A DNA stretch of 64,000 nt, from contig NZ_JABUHN010000007.1 of assembly GCF_013328815.1 (NCBI RefSeq), positions 223,843-287,842 of the forward strand. Reading direction: 5' to 3'. The stretch's first letter is position 1, and every line of letters begins with the position of its first letter. The translations under genes were made by a program, and so were the position numbers. The notes under the pieces are model-generated. The model saw only the letters and a program-made list of their open reading frames with translations, had not been told where the DNA came from and did not search any database. Source of the DNA: Tabrizicola fusiformis (GTDB taxonomy: Bacteria > Pseudomonadota > Alphaproteobacteria > Rhodobacterales > Rhodobacteraceae). Of this stretch, positions 1 to 8,761 are shown in pieces.

Positions 1-44
1 TCGGCGGCGGGGCATTTTGCGACAAGGCTGGTCTCGTGGGGCAT
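1..44 (-). CDS. 5' end of a divergent gene cut by the window edge
   Basis: A minus-strand ATG at 44-42 is preceded by GGGAGAG with a 4-nt gap to the start, a good ribosome binding site. It opens a frame reading MPHETSLVAKCPAA that runs off the window. Only 14 residues are visible, so no family can be assigned. It diverges from the RidA/NagB unit and would share its control region. The call rests on the start codon and binding site alone. Confidence 0.45.
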   Translation of the reverse strand, partial: MPHETSLVAKCPAA

Positions 45-342
45 GGGTCTCTCCCGCAGGGGGTGGGCGGAACAATCACGACTTACTCACTAGATTTAAG
101 CACAGACGGGCCGCAGAGTCCTTCTTTAATTCGGCGGATAACAGGTGTTTCCTTTCCTTTTCGGAGCGATTTCCAAAAAATCTTCCACCGGGGAGAGCGT
201 CTGCGACGCAAACCGTCAAAGATGGCCACAGTGGCATTGTGAAATCAATTTACAGAAGTATCGCCATATTCGGCCATTCTGCTTGATGAACGCCCTGTTT
301 TCCGCATATCGTGAAAATCAATTACCGGAATGGAGCCCAGCC
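45..342. promoter_or_regulatory. Divergent control region with two candidate operator copies
   Basis: No convincing gene lies here. Two related 15-mers, GTGAAATCAATTTAC at 239-253 and GTGAAAATCAATTAC at 311-325, lie upstream of the RidA-family start. Very similar sequences recur upstream of the Gfo/Idh-ABC operon (13907-13921) and, more loosely, in the RpiR control region (8662-8674, 8735-8748). They are therefore candidate binding sites for the cluster's RpiR regulator. A separate short palindrome, GCCACAGTGGC, sits at 225-235. No clear -35/-10 pair was identified. Confidence 0.5.
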
Positions 343-747
343 ATGGCCGACTCGCCCGCCCACCCCCGACTGATCCGTTACGACACCGCTGATGCACAGG
401 CGGGCGGGCAGAAACGGCCCTTTGCCAAGGCGGTGCGCGCGGGTGACTATGTGCATGTGTCGGGTCAGGTGCCCACTGTGGCGGGTGAGGTGGTCACCGG
501 CGGGATCGTCGCCCAGACCGAACAGGTGATCGAGAATATCAAGGCGGTGCTGGCGCTGGCGGGTTGCGGGCTGGAAGATGTGATCAAGGTCACCTGCTGG
601 CTGGACGATCCGCGCGATTTCTCCAGTTTCAACGCGGTGTTTGAACGGCATTTCGCAGCGCATCCGCCGGCCCGCTCCACCGTGCAGTCGCGGCTGATGG
701 TCGATGCCAAGGTCGAGATTGATGCCATCGCGTGGAAGCCGCTGTGA
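343..747 (+). CDS. RidA family (enamine/imine deaminase-like) protein
   Basis: This 134-residue protein has the usual length and pattern of the RidA/YjgF/UK114 family: an N-terminal stretch with 'YVHVSGQVP', then an arginine in 'PARSTVQSR' where family members bind the substrate carboxylate. RidA proteins hydrolyse reactive enamine/imine intermediates made by PLP enzymes and are cytosolic trimers. The ATG at 343 was chosen because GGAG lies 7 nt upstream; longer in-frame extensions have no such site. The stop overlaps the nagB GTG (GTGA), so the two are translationally coupled. In this setting it may clear imines made by the PLP enzyme encoded at 10778, or act on an amino-sugar intermediate; that role is inference. 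Confidence 0.85.
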   Translation: MADSPAHPRLIRYDTADAQAGGQKRPFAKAVRAGDYVHVSGQVPTVAGEVVTGGIVAQTEQVIENIKAVLALAGCGLEDVIKVTCWLDDPRDFSSFNAVFERHFAAHPPARSTVQSRLMVDAKVEIDAIAWKPL

Positions 748-1523
748 AGGTTCTGATCCATGACGATGCCGGCAAGGCCGCCGATTGCGTTTCCGGGCTG
801 ATCACGGCGCGGTTGGCGCGGGCGCCGGCCTCGGTTCTGGGGCTGGCGACGGGCGGCACGATGGAGGCGGTCTATGCCCGGCTGATCGCGGCCCATCGCG
901 CCGGAACGGTCAGCTTTGCACAGGCCCGCAGCTTCAACCTTGATGAATATGTCGGGCTGGCGCCGGACCACCCCTGTTCCTATTGGCGCTATATGGCCGA
1001 GCAACTTTTCGACCATGTGGATTTGCCCGCCGGTGCAGGCGCCCTTCCCCGCGGTGACGCCCCCGACCCCGAGGCCGAGGCGGCGCGTTATGAGGCCGCC
1101 ATTGCGGCGGCGGGCGATATCGGGCTGCAACTGCTGGGTCTGGGCGCGAACGGGCATATCGGCTTCAACGAACCGACCTCAAGCCTGTCCTCGCTGACCC
1201 GGATCAAAACGCTGACGCGCGCCACCCGTGCCGCAAACGCCCGGTTCTTCGCACAGCCCGAAGAGGTGCCACGGCTGGCCATCACCATGGGGATCGGCAC
1301 CATCCTGCGCGCCGAAGAGGTGGTGCTGCTCGCCTATGGTCCGGGCAAGGCCGAGGCGGCGGCGGCGATGATCGAGGGACCGCTTTCCGCCTCTTGCCCG
1401 GCGTCGGCGCTGCAACTGCACCGCAAGGTGACCGTGGTGCTGGACCGGGCCGCCGCCGAGGGGCTGGCGCTGCGCGAATATTATGAGGATGTTCACCCCG
1501 CAGGCCGCGACGCCGCGATCTGA
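744..1523 (+). CDS. nagB: Glucosamine-6-phosphate deaminase
   Basis: The product (259 residues from GTG 744) converts glucosamine-6-P to fructose-6-P and ammonia, the last step of GlcNAc catabolism. It shows the family signature blocks: ATGGT near residue 36, FNLDEYVGL near 65-73 with the catalytic Asp, and GLGANGHIGFNEP near 132-144 with the catalytic His. An in-frame GTG at 732 exists, but the GTG at 744 overlaps the upstream stop as GTGA and gives the expected N-terminus (MKVLI). Asn replaces the second active-site Asp of the E. coli enzyme, as in many Gram-positive homologues. Its 3' end overlaps the convergent cutC gene by 31 nt. Confidence 0.93.
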   Translation: MKVLIHDDAGKAADCVSGLITARLARAPASVLGLATGGTMEAVYARLIAAHRAGTVSFAQARSFNLDEYVGLAPDHPCSYWRYMAEQLFDHVDLPAGAGALPRGDAPDPEAEAARYEAAIAAAGDIGLQLLGLGANGHIGFNEPTSSLSSLTRIKTLTRATRAANARFFAQPEEVPRLAITMGIGTILRAEEVVLLAYGPGKAEAAAAMIEGPLSASCPASALQLHRKVTVVLDRAAAEGLALREYYEDVHPAGRDAAI

Positions 1524-2233
1524 TCCAGCGCCTGCCGCAGCGCCCGCACGGCGGCGGCATCGGTGCCCCTTGCGCCGGGAGGCTGAAAGCCGAATTGCAT
1601 CACCCGCGGGTCCGCCGCCGCAGCCAGCGGCGCCGAGGCCGAAGCGTGGATTTCCCGCAGCGGCAGACGGCCGGCGAAAAGGGCGGCATTGCCCGCATTC
1701 ACCCCGCCGCCCGGCATCACCGAAACCCCCTGCCCGGCCATCGCCGCCAGCCGGTCAATCCCCGCCGCCGCCGTCAGCGCCCCGCCCGAAGACAACACCC
1801 GCCCGATGCCCAGCCGGGCGCAAAGTGCCATCGCTTCGGCCACATCCGGCGCAAGGTCAACCGCGCGGTGCAGGGTGATATCCAGCCCCCCAGCCTCTGC
1901 CACCAGTTCCTCAAGTGTGTCGCCATCCAGCCGCCCATCGGGCAGCGAAGCGCCGATCACCACGCCCGCCAGCCCCGCCGCGCGCACGGCGGCAATCTCG
2001 GCCCGCATCGCCCGCCGCTCATCCCGGGTAAAGACGAAATCCCCGGCGCGGGGCCGGATCATCGCCATCGCGTGCAGCGGCCCCTCTGCCGCCAGCGCGA
2101 TCAACCCCGCCGAGGGCGTAAGACCGCCCAGCGCCAGTGCCGCACAAAGCTCGATCCGGTCAGCACCGCCTTGCGCTGCGGCGGCAATCCCCGCCGCATC
2201 GTCCACACAGATTTCCAGCGTGATCCGCGTCAT
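1493..2233 (-). CDS. cutC: CutC family TIM-barrel protein
   Basis: A 246-residue protein that begins MTRITLEICVDD and contains 'GADRIELCAALALGG' and 'MIRPRAGDFVF', the hallmark blocks of the CutC family. CutC was first linked to copper homeostasis, but its biochemical role is unsettled, and homologues often sit in sugar or amino-sugar catabolic operons, as here. It is the last gene of the leftward operon and overlaps the MFS gene by 4 nt (ATGA at 2230-2233). Its 3' end runs 31 nt into the end of nagB on the other strand. Family assignment is secure; the function in this pathway is unknown. Confidence 0.88.
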   Translation of the reverse strand: MTRITLEICVDDAAGIAAAAQGGADRIELCAALALGGLTPSAGLIALAAEGPLHAMAMIRPRAGDFVFTRDERRAMRAEIAAVRAAGLAGVVIGASLPDGRLDGDTLEELVAEAGGLDITLHRAVDLAPDVAEAMALCARLGIGRVLSSGGALTAAAGIDRLAAMAGQGVSVMPGGGVNAGNAALFAGRLPLREIHASASAPLAAAADPRVMQFGFQPPGARGTDAAAVRALRQALDQIAASRPAG

Positions 2234-3429
2234 CCCCGCCCCCTCTCCAACGCAACCAGCAACCCGGCCCCGGCCACGCCGCCCAGCCCGCTGATCACCG
2301 CGGCCATCGCATAGCCGCCCATGGCGGTGCCCAGTCCGAACACTCCGGCGCCCAGCGCGCCGCCCGCGAACATATTCACCGCGATCAGCGAAGCCGAAAG
2401 CCCCGGCCGGTCGCGGATCAGGTCCAGAAGATAGCTGATCGGCAGCGAAATCATCCCTGCCGCGGCAAACCCCGCAAGGCAACTGGCAAGGTAGACCTGC
2501 CAGGGCGCCGTGGCCAGCGCGATGCCCGCAAGATAGACCAGATAGAGCCCGGCACAGATCAGCAGGGCATGGGTCATCGCAAGGTGCCGCGTGGCGCGCA
2601 CCCAGAACACCATGAAGATCACCTCCAGCACCGCAACCAGACCGACCAGAAGACCCACATCCTCGACCCGCCCATGGGCCGGGCCGGTCACGATCAGCGG
2701 CAGCACCGCCGAATTGATGTGCAGCATCTGGCTGATCAACGCCACGCCCAGCACCCGCGCCAGAAGGCCGGGCGCAAGGATCAGCCGCAAATCGTGCAAG
2801 GCCGGGCGGGCGGTGGCGGTCGCCGGGGTATCCGGGGTCACATCCGGTTCGAGCCAGAAGGTCACGGTCAGCAGGATACCCCCCGCCACCGTTGCCGCAA
2901 TCAGATAGGCGGCAATCATGCTGGGCTGCCCCGACAGCGCCACCCCCACCGCCCCCGGCATCACCACCCAAGAAAGCGAAATCATGATCCGCATCAGCGC
3001 GTTGGATATCCGCGCCTCTTCGGCGTCAAACCGGGCGGAATGCGCCCGGACATTGCCGAACAGCATCGAGTTCAGCGCATGAAACAGCGCCAGCGGCCCC
3101 AGCGTGGCCAGCACAAAGACGGGAACCACGGGCAGCGCCCAGACCAGCCCATAACCCAGCACACCAAAGCTGCTGACAAGGATCAGCGGGCGGCGATAAC
3201 TCTGGAACCTGTCCGAGATCATCCCCACCGCGACCGCCAGCAACACATTGGCCACCGACGAGGCCAGCGCCAGCGCGGCATAGGCCCGGTCGCTCATCCC
3301 CAGTTCCCGAATGGCGATCATGGATTGATAGGGCGAGGTGGCCGCGCCAGCGAAACCGTAAAGGAAAATCGCCGCCGCCGAGGCGCGCACCACCCGGTGG
3401 CGGCGCAGGATCGTCAGCCAACTGCTCAT
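2230..3429 (-). CDS. MFS transporter, sugar-efflux (SET-like) type
   Basis: A 399-residue hydrophobic protein with about twelve predicted membrane segments and MFS features, such as 'GMISDRFQSYRRP' in the loop between TM2 and TM3. Spacing and sequence resemble MFS sugar-efflux carriers (SetA-type), which sit in the inner membrane. It overlaps M81 upstream and cutC downstream by 4 nt each, so all three are translated as one unit. It may export a surplus or toxic sugar intermediate or move a second substrate; neither direction nor substrate can be read from sequence. Confidence 0.82.
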   Translation of the reverse strand: MSSWLTILRRHRVVRASAAAIFLYGFAGAATSPYQSMIAIRELGMSDRAYAALALASSVANVLLAVAVGMISDRFQSYRRPLILVSSFGVLGYGLVWALPVVPVFVLATLGPLALFHALNSMLFGNVRAHSARFDAEEARISNALMRIMISLSWVVMPGAVGVALSGQPSMIAAYLIAATVAGGILLTVTFWLEPDVTPDTPATATARPALHDLRLILAPGLLARVLGVALISQMLHINSAVLPLIVTGPAHGRVEDVGLLVGLVAVLEVIFMVFWVRATRHLAMTHALLICAGLYLVYLAGIALATAPWQVYLASCLAGFAAAGMISLPISYLLDLIRDRPGLSASLIAVNMFAGGALGAGVFGLGTAMGGYAMAAVISGLGGVAGAGLLVALERGRG

Positions 3430-4859
3430 CTTGCAAAGCGGGCCGAAGGTTGGGGTGCGGCGGCAAACCCTGCATCCGCCTCAAAGGGCAAGGTGCCCCG
3501 GGGCCGGTGCAGGTTGGGCAGGCGGGCGATGTCCTGATTGACCACGCCGTCGGTCAGCGCCATCAGGTTGGGATTGGCCAGCGGCGCCAGTTCGGGCGAA
3601 AGATAGCCCGATTTCACCACCAACAACCGCACCCCGGCAGGGTCCAGCCCCAGCCGCGTGAAATCGGCAATGTCATGGTAGGGCCGCCGCCGCGCCGCCA
3701 GAACCAGCGTGATTCCCCCCAACCGGATCACCGCCTGACGCTCTGCCGCCGTGCCCGGATCGTCCAGCCGCAAGACCTCGGCTTCGCCCGTCACCGAAAC
3801 GCCCGCCGGATCAAGGCTCGCCCCGATGCGCAGCGACAGGCGGGCACCCTCCCCCGCCACGAAACAGGCTTCGACTGCGGGCCGGTCGGTGATGCCCGCC
3901 ACCAGCGCCCCCTGCCAGTCCCGCGCGATCAGGGCCGCCAGCACATCGGCCCGGTCGCCCACGCCGCCGCCGGTAGGGTTGTCGCCGCTGTCGGCAAGGA
4001 TCACCGGCGCGGTGGTCGCGGCCTCGGCCAGCCGCAGCATGTCTTCCAGCGGGCCGGTGACCGGGCCAAAGCGGAAATCATCGCGCGCCGACCAGAAGCT
4101 TTCCGCAATCCGCAGCGCCGCCGCCGAAGCCGCCGCAAGGTCGGTTCCCGTCACCACGGCGCAGGCGGTGGCGCGCGGCTCATCGGCCCAGACGTAGCCG
4201 ATCATCAGATCGGTGCGCCACACGCCCGGCCCCTCCAGCCCCGGCAGCGCGGCGTAAAGGCTGCGGCCCGGTTCATCCTCGGTCGAAGACCGCTCTCCGG
4301 GCAGCAACAGCGGCACGGGCACCCGCACCACGCCGGGCCGCGCGCCATTTTCCAGCGCGCGCAGCAGCATTGCATAGGCCGCCCGCATCGTTTCGGGCGT
4401 GTCGATATGCGGGGCGGTGCGATAGGCCGCGAAAATGTCGATCTGATCCACGATCCGCGCCGACACATTGCCATGCAGATCATAGGATGTGGCAATCAGC
4501 ATGTCCGGCCCAACCGCCGCGCGCACGGCGGAAATCCAGTCGCCCTCGGCGTCAAACATGCCCTCGACCTTCATCGCGCCATGCATCGCAAGGTAAACCG
4601 CATCAAAGGGCCGGGCCGCCTCCAGCCGTTCCAGAAACTCGGCCTTGAACGCCTCATAAGCGGCGCGCGAAACAGGGCCGCCCGGGACCGCGCGGGAGTG
4701 CAGAAGGGGCGCCACCTCGGCCGGGAAATCGCGCAGGAAGGCGAAATAGTCGTGATCGGTCAGCCCCGTTCCCCGCAACACGCGGAAATCTTCGGCCTGC
4801 ATCAGGACGGGGGAATAGGTCGAGCATTCGGTGTGGATACCGCCAACGGCGATGCGCAT
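3426..4859 (-). CDS. M81 family metallopeptidase (MlrC-like), copy 1
   Basis: A 477-residue M81 protein. The N-terminus has GGIHTECSTYSP, and 'YLAMHGAM' and 'DLHGN' follow, the conserved Asp/His blocks thought to bind zinc in MlrC (microcystinase C) relatives. MlrC hydrolyses short linear peptides made from microcystin; most M81 proteins have no known substrate. No signal peptide is seen, so it is cytosolic. It lies between the GH20 hydrolase and the MFS gene in a tightly coupled operon. A divergent paralogue is encoded at 9271-10776. The likely job is cleaving an amide or peptide bond in the imported amino-sugar compound (inference). Confidence 0.88.
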   Translation of the reverse strand: MRIAVGGIHTECSTYSPVLMQAEDFRVLRGTGLTDHDYFAFLRDFPAEVAPLLHSRAVPGGPVSRAAYEAFKAEFLERLEAARPFDAVYLAMHGAMKVEGMFDAEGDWISAVRAAVGPDMLIATSYDLHGNVSARIVDQIDIFAAYRTAPHIDTPETMRAAYAMLLRALENGARPGVVRVPVPLLLPGERSSTEDEPGRSLYAALPGLEGPGVWRTDLMIGYVWADEPRATACAVVTGTDLAAASAAALRIAESFWSARDDFRFGPVTGPLEDMLRLAEAATTAPVILADSGDNPTGGGVGDRADVLAALIARDWQGALVAGITDRPAVEACFVAGEGARLSLRIGASLDPAGVSVTGEAEVLRLDDPGTAAERQAVIRLGGITLVLAARRRPYHDIADFTRLGLDPAGVRLLVVKSGYLSPELAPLANPNLMALTDGVVNQDIARLPNLHRPRGTLPFEADAGFAAAPQPSARFAR

Positions 4860-4885
4860 GGGTCATGTCCTTGCAGGAAAGGGGG

Positions 4886-4906
4886 CGGGCGGGAACACCC
4901 CGCCCG
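4886..4906. other. Intra-operon hairpin between GH20 and M81 genes
   Basis: CGGGCGGG (4886-4893) pairs perfectly with CCCGCCCG (4899-4906) across the 5-nt loop AACAC in the 54-nt gap after the GH20 gene. There is no T-tract on the transcribed strand, so it is more likely an mRNA processing or stabilising element than a full terminator. Confidence 0.4.
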
Positions 4907-4913
4907 GGAAGTG

Positions 4914-6815
4914 TCACAAGACCGGATGCAGCCGGACCTGCGCCGCAAAGCGCAGCCAGTCCTTGTTGGCCCGCTCGGTCCAGCCGGCCTCGGCCACCGC
5001 CGACAGGCGTGGGAAGACCAGATCGTTGAACCAGCCGGTGGTGGTGAAATGCTCGCACCAGATGCAGGCTTGTATGCCGCGCATGTGGCGGCGCAGCCGT
5101 TGCGGAAAATCGCCCTCGGCCTCATAGGCATAGGTCTTTTCGGGCGGCACTGGTCCGGCCCAACCCGCACCATTCTCAAGCCAGTCCGGCCCCTGCACCA
5201 TGTCAAGGTAATAGGCTTGCCCCGGCGTCATCACCACGTCATAGCCCTGACCCGCCAGTTCGATGCCGACCTGCGGATTTTCCCATGCCATCAAAAGCGT
5301 GTCCTCGGGCGGCACACCGCCGCCATGGGCAACCTCGTTCCAGCCGACCAGCACTTTGCCCCGCGCCGTCAGCATGTCCTTGATCCGTTTCAGGAACCAG
5401 CTTTGCAGCTCGAACGTGCCCGCCAACCCCTCACGCTGCATCAGGACGCGGGCGCGCGGGCTTTGCAGCCAGGCGTTCTTGGCCACCTCATCGCCGCCGA
5501 TGTGGAAATGGCGCGAGGGGAAGATCGCGCACAGCTCGTCAATGATCGCTTCCAGCACGGTGAAGGTTTCGGGAATGCCGGGGTTCCACGAATTGTTCGG
5601 ATAGCCCTGCACGGGGTAATAGCTGTTCGGCACCTCGTCGGGGTCCACCAGAAACGGCAGGGCGGCCACCACGCAGGCGGCATGGCCCGGCGTTTCGATT
5701 TCCGGCATCACCTCGATGCCCAAGGCGGCGGCATGGGCCACCACGGCGCGCATCTGATCCTGCGTATAAAACCCGCCCACACGCTCCGGCCCGTCGCCCA
5801 GTTGCGGCAGCATCGCGTCCGTTTCGGCGCTGCGATGGGCACCCGTGTCGGTCAGTTCGGGATAGGCTTTGATCTCGGCCCGCCAACCCTCATCATCGGT
5901 CAAGTGCCAGTGGAACAGGTTCAGCTTGTGCCAGGCCAGGATATCGACCACCCGCTTGACCTCGGCAAAGCTCCAGAAATGCCGTGACACGTCCAGATGG
6001 CAACCGCGCCAGCCATAGCGCGGCGCATCCTCGATCCGGCCGCTTGCCGGGAACAGAAACTTCTGGTCGGCAAAGGCGCCGTGCAGCATCTGCGCCAGCG
6101 ACAAAAGGCCAAAGCGGCGCCCCGCCTCGGTGCTGGCGGTCAGGGTAATGCTGTCTCCGAAGTCCAGCCGATAACCCTCGGGCGGCAGCGCGGCATCCAC
6201 CGCAAAGGCCAGCGCCCGCGCGCCCGGCGCCGGGGAAATCTGGAACAGCCGCCGCGCGGCGGGGAAGAGGCGCGCGTGCAGCGCATCAACCGACAGCATC
6301 AACCGCAGATCGTCGCGCCCGGTGCCGGGGGCGGCGTGCAGGATCACCGGCGCCGGGCCCGGGGTTGCTTCAATCGCATTCGGCCATGGCAGCAGGGCGA
6401 AGGGCAGCGTCAGCCGCCCCTCGGGCAGGCGCGGCGGCGGCAGGACCGGGGCACCGGAAGACTGGATCAGATCGCCCACCTGCACCGGCAGACGGGTGCC
6501 CGCCACGGTCACCCAAGCCGTCTTGGCGGCATCGTTGCGATGGAAGGGGGACCGGAACAGCCCCTCGGCGTGAAAGGTCCAGCTTGCCCCGGAGGCAAGG
6601 CTGACACCCTCCAGCGGCGCGAATTCGTGGTAATTCGCGGTGCGCCGCAGAAAACGGGCGCCGGTCACCTCATGCTCGGGCATGATGCGGGTGATCGTGG
6701 TCACCGACAGGGTGAAATCGCGCAAAACCTGATCCGACAGGTTGGTCAGGGTCAGCGTCCAGGTGCCCGCCGGAGCAGGCTCGGGCGCCCAGGCGTTTTC
6801 CAAAAACAGGGTCAT
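4914..6815 (-). CDS. Beta-N-acetylhexosaminidase, GH20
   Basis: A 633-residue glycoside hydrolase family 20 enzyme that removes terminal GlcNAc/GalNAc from oligosaccharides by substrate-assisted catalysis. An N-terminal accessory region (to about residue 250) precedes the TIM barrel, which opens with 'YGWRGCHLDVSRHF' and contains 'NLFHWHLTDDEGW' and the catalytic Asp-Glu pair in HIGGDE near residue 440; 'WCEHF' lies near the C-terminus. No signal peptide is present, so it works in the cytosol on imported chitobiose-like or muropeptide-derived sugars. It lies 7 nt downstream of the SDR gene in the RpiR-headed leftward operon and supplies GlcNAc to the ROK kinase/NagA/NagB route. Confidence 0.93.
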   Translation of the reverse strand: MTLFLENAWAPEPAPAGTWTLTLTNLSDQVLRDFTLSVTTITRIMPEHEVTGARFLRRTANYHEFAPLEGVSLASGASWTFHAEGLFRSPFHRNDAAKTAWVTVAGTRLPVQVGDLIQSSGAPVLPPPRLPEGRLTLPFALLPWPNAIEATPGPAPVILHAAPGTGRDDLRLMLSVDALHARLFPAARRLFQISPAPGARALAFAVDAALPPEGYRLDFGDSITLTASTEAGRRFGLLSLAQMLHGAFADQKFLFPASGRIEDAPRYGWRGCHLDVSRHFWSFAEVKRVVDILAWHKLNLFHWHLTDDEGWRAEIKAYPELTDTGAHRSAETDAMLPQLGDGPERVGGFYTQDQMRAVVAHAAALGIEVMPEIETPGHAACVVAALPFLVDPDEVPNSYYPVQGYPNNSWNPGIPETFTVLEAIIDELCAIFPSRHFHIGGDEVAKNAWLQSPRARVLMQREGLAGTFELQSWFLKRIKDMLTARGKVLVGWNEVAHGGGVPPEDTLLMAWENPQVGIELAGQGYDVVMTPGQAYYLDMVQGPDWLENGAGWAGPVPPEKTYAYEAEGDFPQRLRRHMRGIQACIWCEHFTTTGWFNDLVFPRLSAVAEAGWTERANKDWLRFAAQVRLHPVL

Positions 6816-6822
6816 GTCGGCC

Positions 6823-7593
6823 TCAGAAATCAGCGGATTGCGAAAAGGTGCGGGCCAGCGCGGGAATGCCCGCCGTCAGCCCGCAATCGACCGGCAGGCA
6901 GATGCCGGTGATCGCCGCCGCAAGAGGCGAGGCAAGGAACCCCACCGCCTCGGCCACATCCTCGGCCCGGGCGATGCGGCCAAGGGGGTAATGCGCGGCG
7001 GCCTCCTTGAAGATATCGGGATTGGCCGCAGCCCGCGCCTCCCACGCCTGCGTGCGGACGGTGCCGGGCGCGACCGCATTGGCGCGGATGCCGAATTTGC
7101 CATATTCCACCGCAATCAGCCGGGTCATGTGGATCATCCCCGCCTTGGCCGCCGAATAGGCCGGATGCCCGTAAACCCCCATGCCATTGACCGAAGCGAT
7201 GTTCACGACCGAGCCTTGGGTTGCCTTCAACTGATCGGCCAGCGCCGAAAACAGCAGGAACACCGCATCAAGGTTCAGCGCCCGGTCCGCCTGCCAATCT
7301 GCCACGCTGGTCGATTGCAAGCTGGCGGCCTGCACCCCCCCGGCGTTGTTCACCAGCGTCTGCAACGCCCCCAGCCCCGCCACCTTCTGCGCAAAGGCTG
7401 TGCAGGCCGCAGGATCGGTCACGTCCAGTTGCAGGGCCACATAGCCCGCGCCCAAGTCTGCCGCAGCCCGTTCTGCCGCCACAAGATCGCGGTCGGCCAG
7501 CACCACCACCGCATGGTCGGCGCGCAGGCGGCGCGCGATGGCCCGCCCGATATCACCCGCCGCACCGGTCACAATGGCCAGGGATTGCCCCAT
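6823..7593 (-). CDS. SDR family oxidoreductase
   Basis: A 256-residue classical short-chain dehydrogenase: TGAAGDIG Rossmann glycine motif near residue 9, NNAG near 82, catalytic Ser and 'YSAAK' (Tyr/Lys) around 130-150. Asp after the second beta strand ('LADRD') suggests a preference for NAD(H). It sits between the RpiR regulator and the GH20 gene, so it probably oxidises or reduces a sugar or amino-sugar derivative from the same substrate. The exact reaction cannot be told from sequence. Confidence 0.85.
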   Translation of the reverse strand: MGQSLAIVTGAAGDIGRAIARRLRADHAVVVLADRDLVAAERAAADLGAGYVALQLDVTDPAACTAFAQKVAGLGALQTLVNNAGGVQAASLQSTSVADWQADRALNLDAVFLLFSALADQLKATQGSVVNIASVNGMGVYGHPAYSAAKAGMIHMTRLIAVEYGKFGIRANAVAPGTVRTQAWEARAAANPDIFKEAAAHYPLGRIARAEDVAEAVGFLASPLAAAITGICLPVDCGLTAGIPALARTFSQSADF

Positions 7594-7659
7594 GGGTCAC
7601 TTCCTTTGCGGCAAGAAGAAACCGAGGGCCGGGGCGGCCGCCTGCGCCCCGCTCGGGGG

Positions 7660-8571
7660 TCAGTCGCCCAGAAGCTGGCGGTCGTCGCCGTCCCGGTGCT
7701 TGATCAGTTGTTCCTTGATCCCGCGCAGGATCCGGGCCGAACGCGGGCGGTCGGCATAGGCGACCAGATTGGCGATGATGTCCACCACCGCCAGAAAGGC
7801 AAAGCGCGTCGAGGAGGCGCGGAAGATGTTCTGGCCCTCGGGCAGGTTAACCGGAATGACCACATCCGCCGCCTCGGCGACCGGCGAGGCGCTTTGCGTC
7901 AGGGCGATGGTCGGAATCCCCCGGTCGCGCAGCAGGCCAAAGCAGCGCACCAGCTCTTGGTTCCGCCCGGTGAACGAGGAGCCGAACACCACGGTCCCCG
8001 GCTCTGCCGCGGCGGCGAGCATCAGGCTCATCCCGTGGTCGTTCGAGGCGGAAATCCGGGCGCCAAGGCGGAACAGCCGGTTCTGCAACTCGTTCACGAT
8101 CATCGAGGAATTGCCGCCCGAGCCGAAGGCATAGATCATGTCGGCCTTGGCCAGCAGCCGCACCGCGCGCTCCACAGCGGCGAGGTCAAGGCCGCGGTGG
8201 GTCTCGAACAGGGCGTTCTGCGCCTTGGTCACGATATCTTCGGCCACCTCGGCAGCGGTCGAGGTCACCGACTCGGGTTTCAGGTAGCGCAGCCCGACAT
8301 AGGCGCTGCGGGCAAGCTGCACCTTGAAATCGGAAAACGACGCGCAGCCCAGACGGCGGCAGAACCGCGTCACGGTGGGCGGCGACACGCCCGCCCGCTC
8401 GGCAATTTCGGTGATCGAGGCATTGGTGGCAAAGTTCACATCGGCCAGCACCGAGGCCGCAAGTTTCTTCTCCAGCGCCGAGAGTTTGCCTTCCTCATCA
8501 CTCAGAGCGACGATCAGGTCGGGGGCACTCAGCGGCCCTGCGGAAAGGGCGGTATCCTGCAATTCGTTCAT
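7660..8571 (-). CDS. RpiR family transcriptional regulator (HTH + SIS)
   Basis: A 303-residue regulator with an N-terminal RpiR-type helix-turn-helix ('ITEIAERAGVSPPTVTRFCRRLG') and a C-terminal SIS sugar-phosphate isomerase fold ('YAFGSGGNSSMIVNE') that normally senses a phosphosugar. The ATG at 8571 was chosen because GGGAA lies just upstream; a TTG six codons further out lacks a suitable site. It is the first gene of the leftward amino-sugar operon and faces the divergent rightward operon across a 190-nt region carrying GAAA-N4/5-TTTC palindromes, which it probably binds. GlcNAc-6-P or a related phosphosugar is the obvious candidate effector (inference). Confidence 0.9.
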   Translation of the reverse strand: MNELQDTALSAGPLSAPDLIVALSDEEGKLSALEKKLAASVLADVNFATNASITEIAERAGVSPPTVTRFCRRLGCASFSDFKVQLARSAYVGLRYLKPESVTSTAAEVAEDIVTKAQNALFETHRGLDLAAVERAVRLLAKADMIYAFGSGGNSSMIVNELQNRLFRLGARISASNDHGMSLMLAAAAEPGTVVFGSSFTGRNQELVRCFGLLRDRGIPTIALTQSASPVAEAADVVIPVNLPEGQNIFRASSTRFAFLAVVDIIANLVAYADRPRSARILRGIKEQLIKHRDGDDRQLLGD

Positions 8572-8761
8572 GGTGTTCCCGTGCGGCAAAGGGCATTCAG
8601 GCGGTGTTCCTCCGCCACGAAGCCTGTGATGATCGCCCGGTCAAGCATTTGCAGGAATCCAGAAATTCATTTTCGTTCCGCCTTGACATTTAGCCATATC
8701 AGCCCCGAATATTCCAGAAGATATGCAGGCTGACTGAAATTTTTTTCATGGGACACCCGGA
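8572..8761. promoter_or_regulatory. Divergent promoter region with RpiR operator candidates
   Basis: For the rightward unit, TTGACA at 8683-8688 and GAATAT at 8707-8712 form a sigma70-like promoter with an 18-nt spacer. A perfect inverted repeat, TGAAATTTTTTTCA (8735-8748), lies downstream of the -10 box and just before the ATG at 8762, a position suited to repression. A second GAAA-N5-TTTC element (8662-8674) lies between the -35 box and the RpiR gene. The pair fits autorepression plus repression of the divergent operon. Confidence 0.6.

Noticed and set aside
1128..1170. Loss of an active-site Asp in NagB
   Set aside because: Asn at this place is common in functional deaminases of other bacteria, so it is not a sign of decay.
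1493..2971. Possible fusion of the CutC protein with a longer N-terminal part
   Set aside because: The extra residues are an out-of-frame reading of the MFS gene. A proper ATG at 2233 with a 4-nt overlap defines the CutC start.
3450..5987. Very long plus-strand open frame of about 845 codons
   Set aside because: It is the antisense shadow of the M81 and GH20 genes. Its translation is rich in Arg/Gln/His with no domain, as expected in GC-rich DNA.
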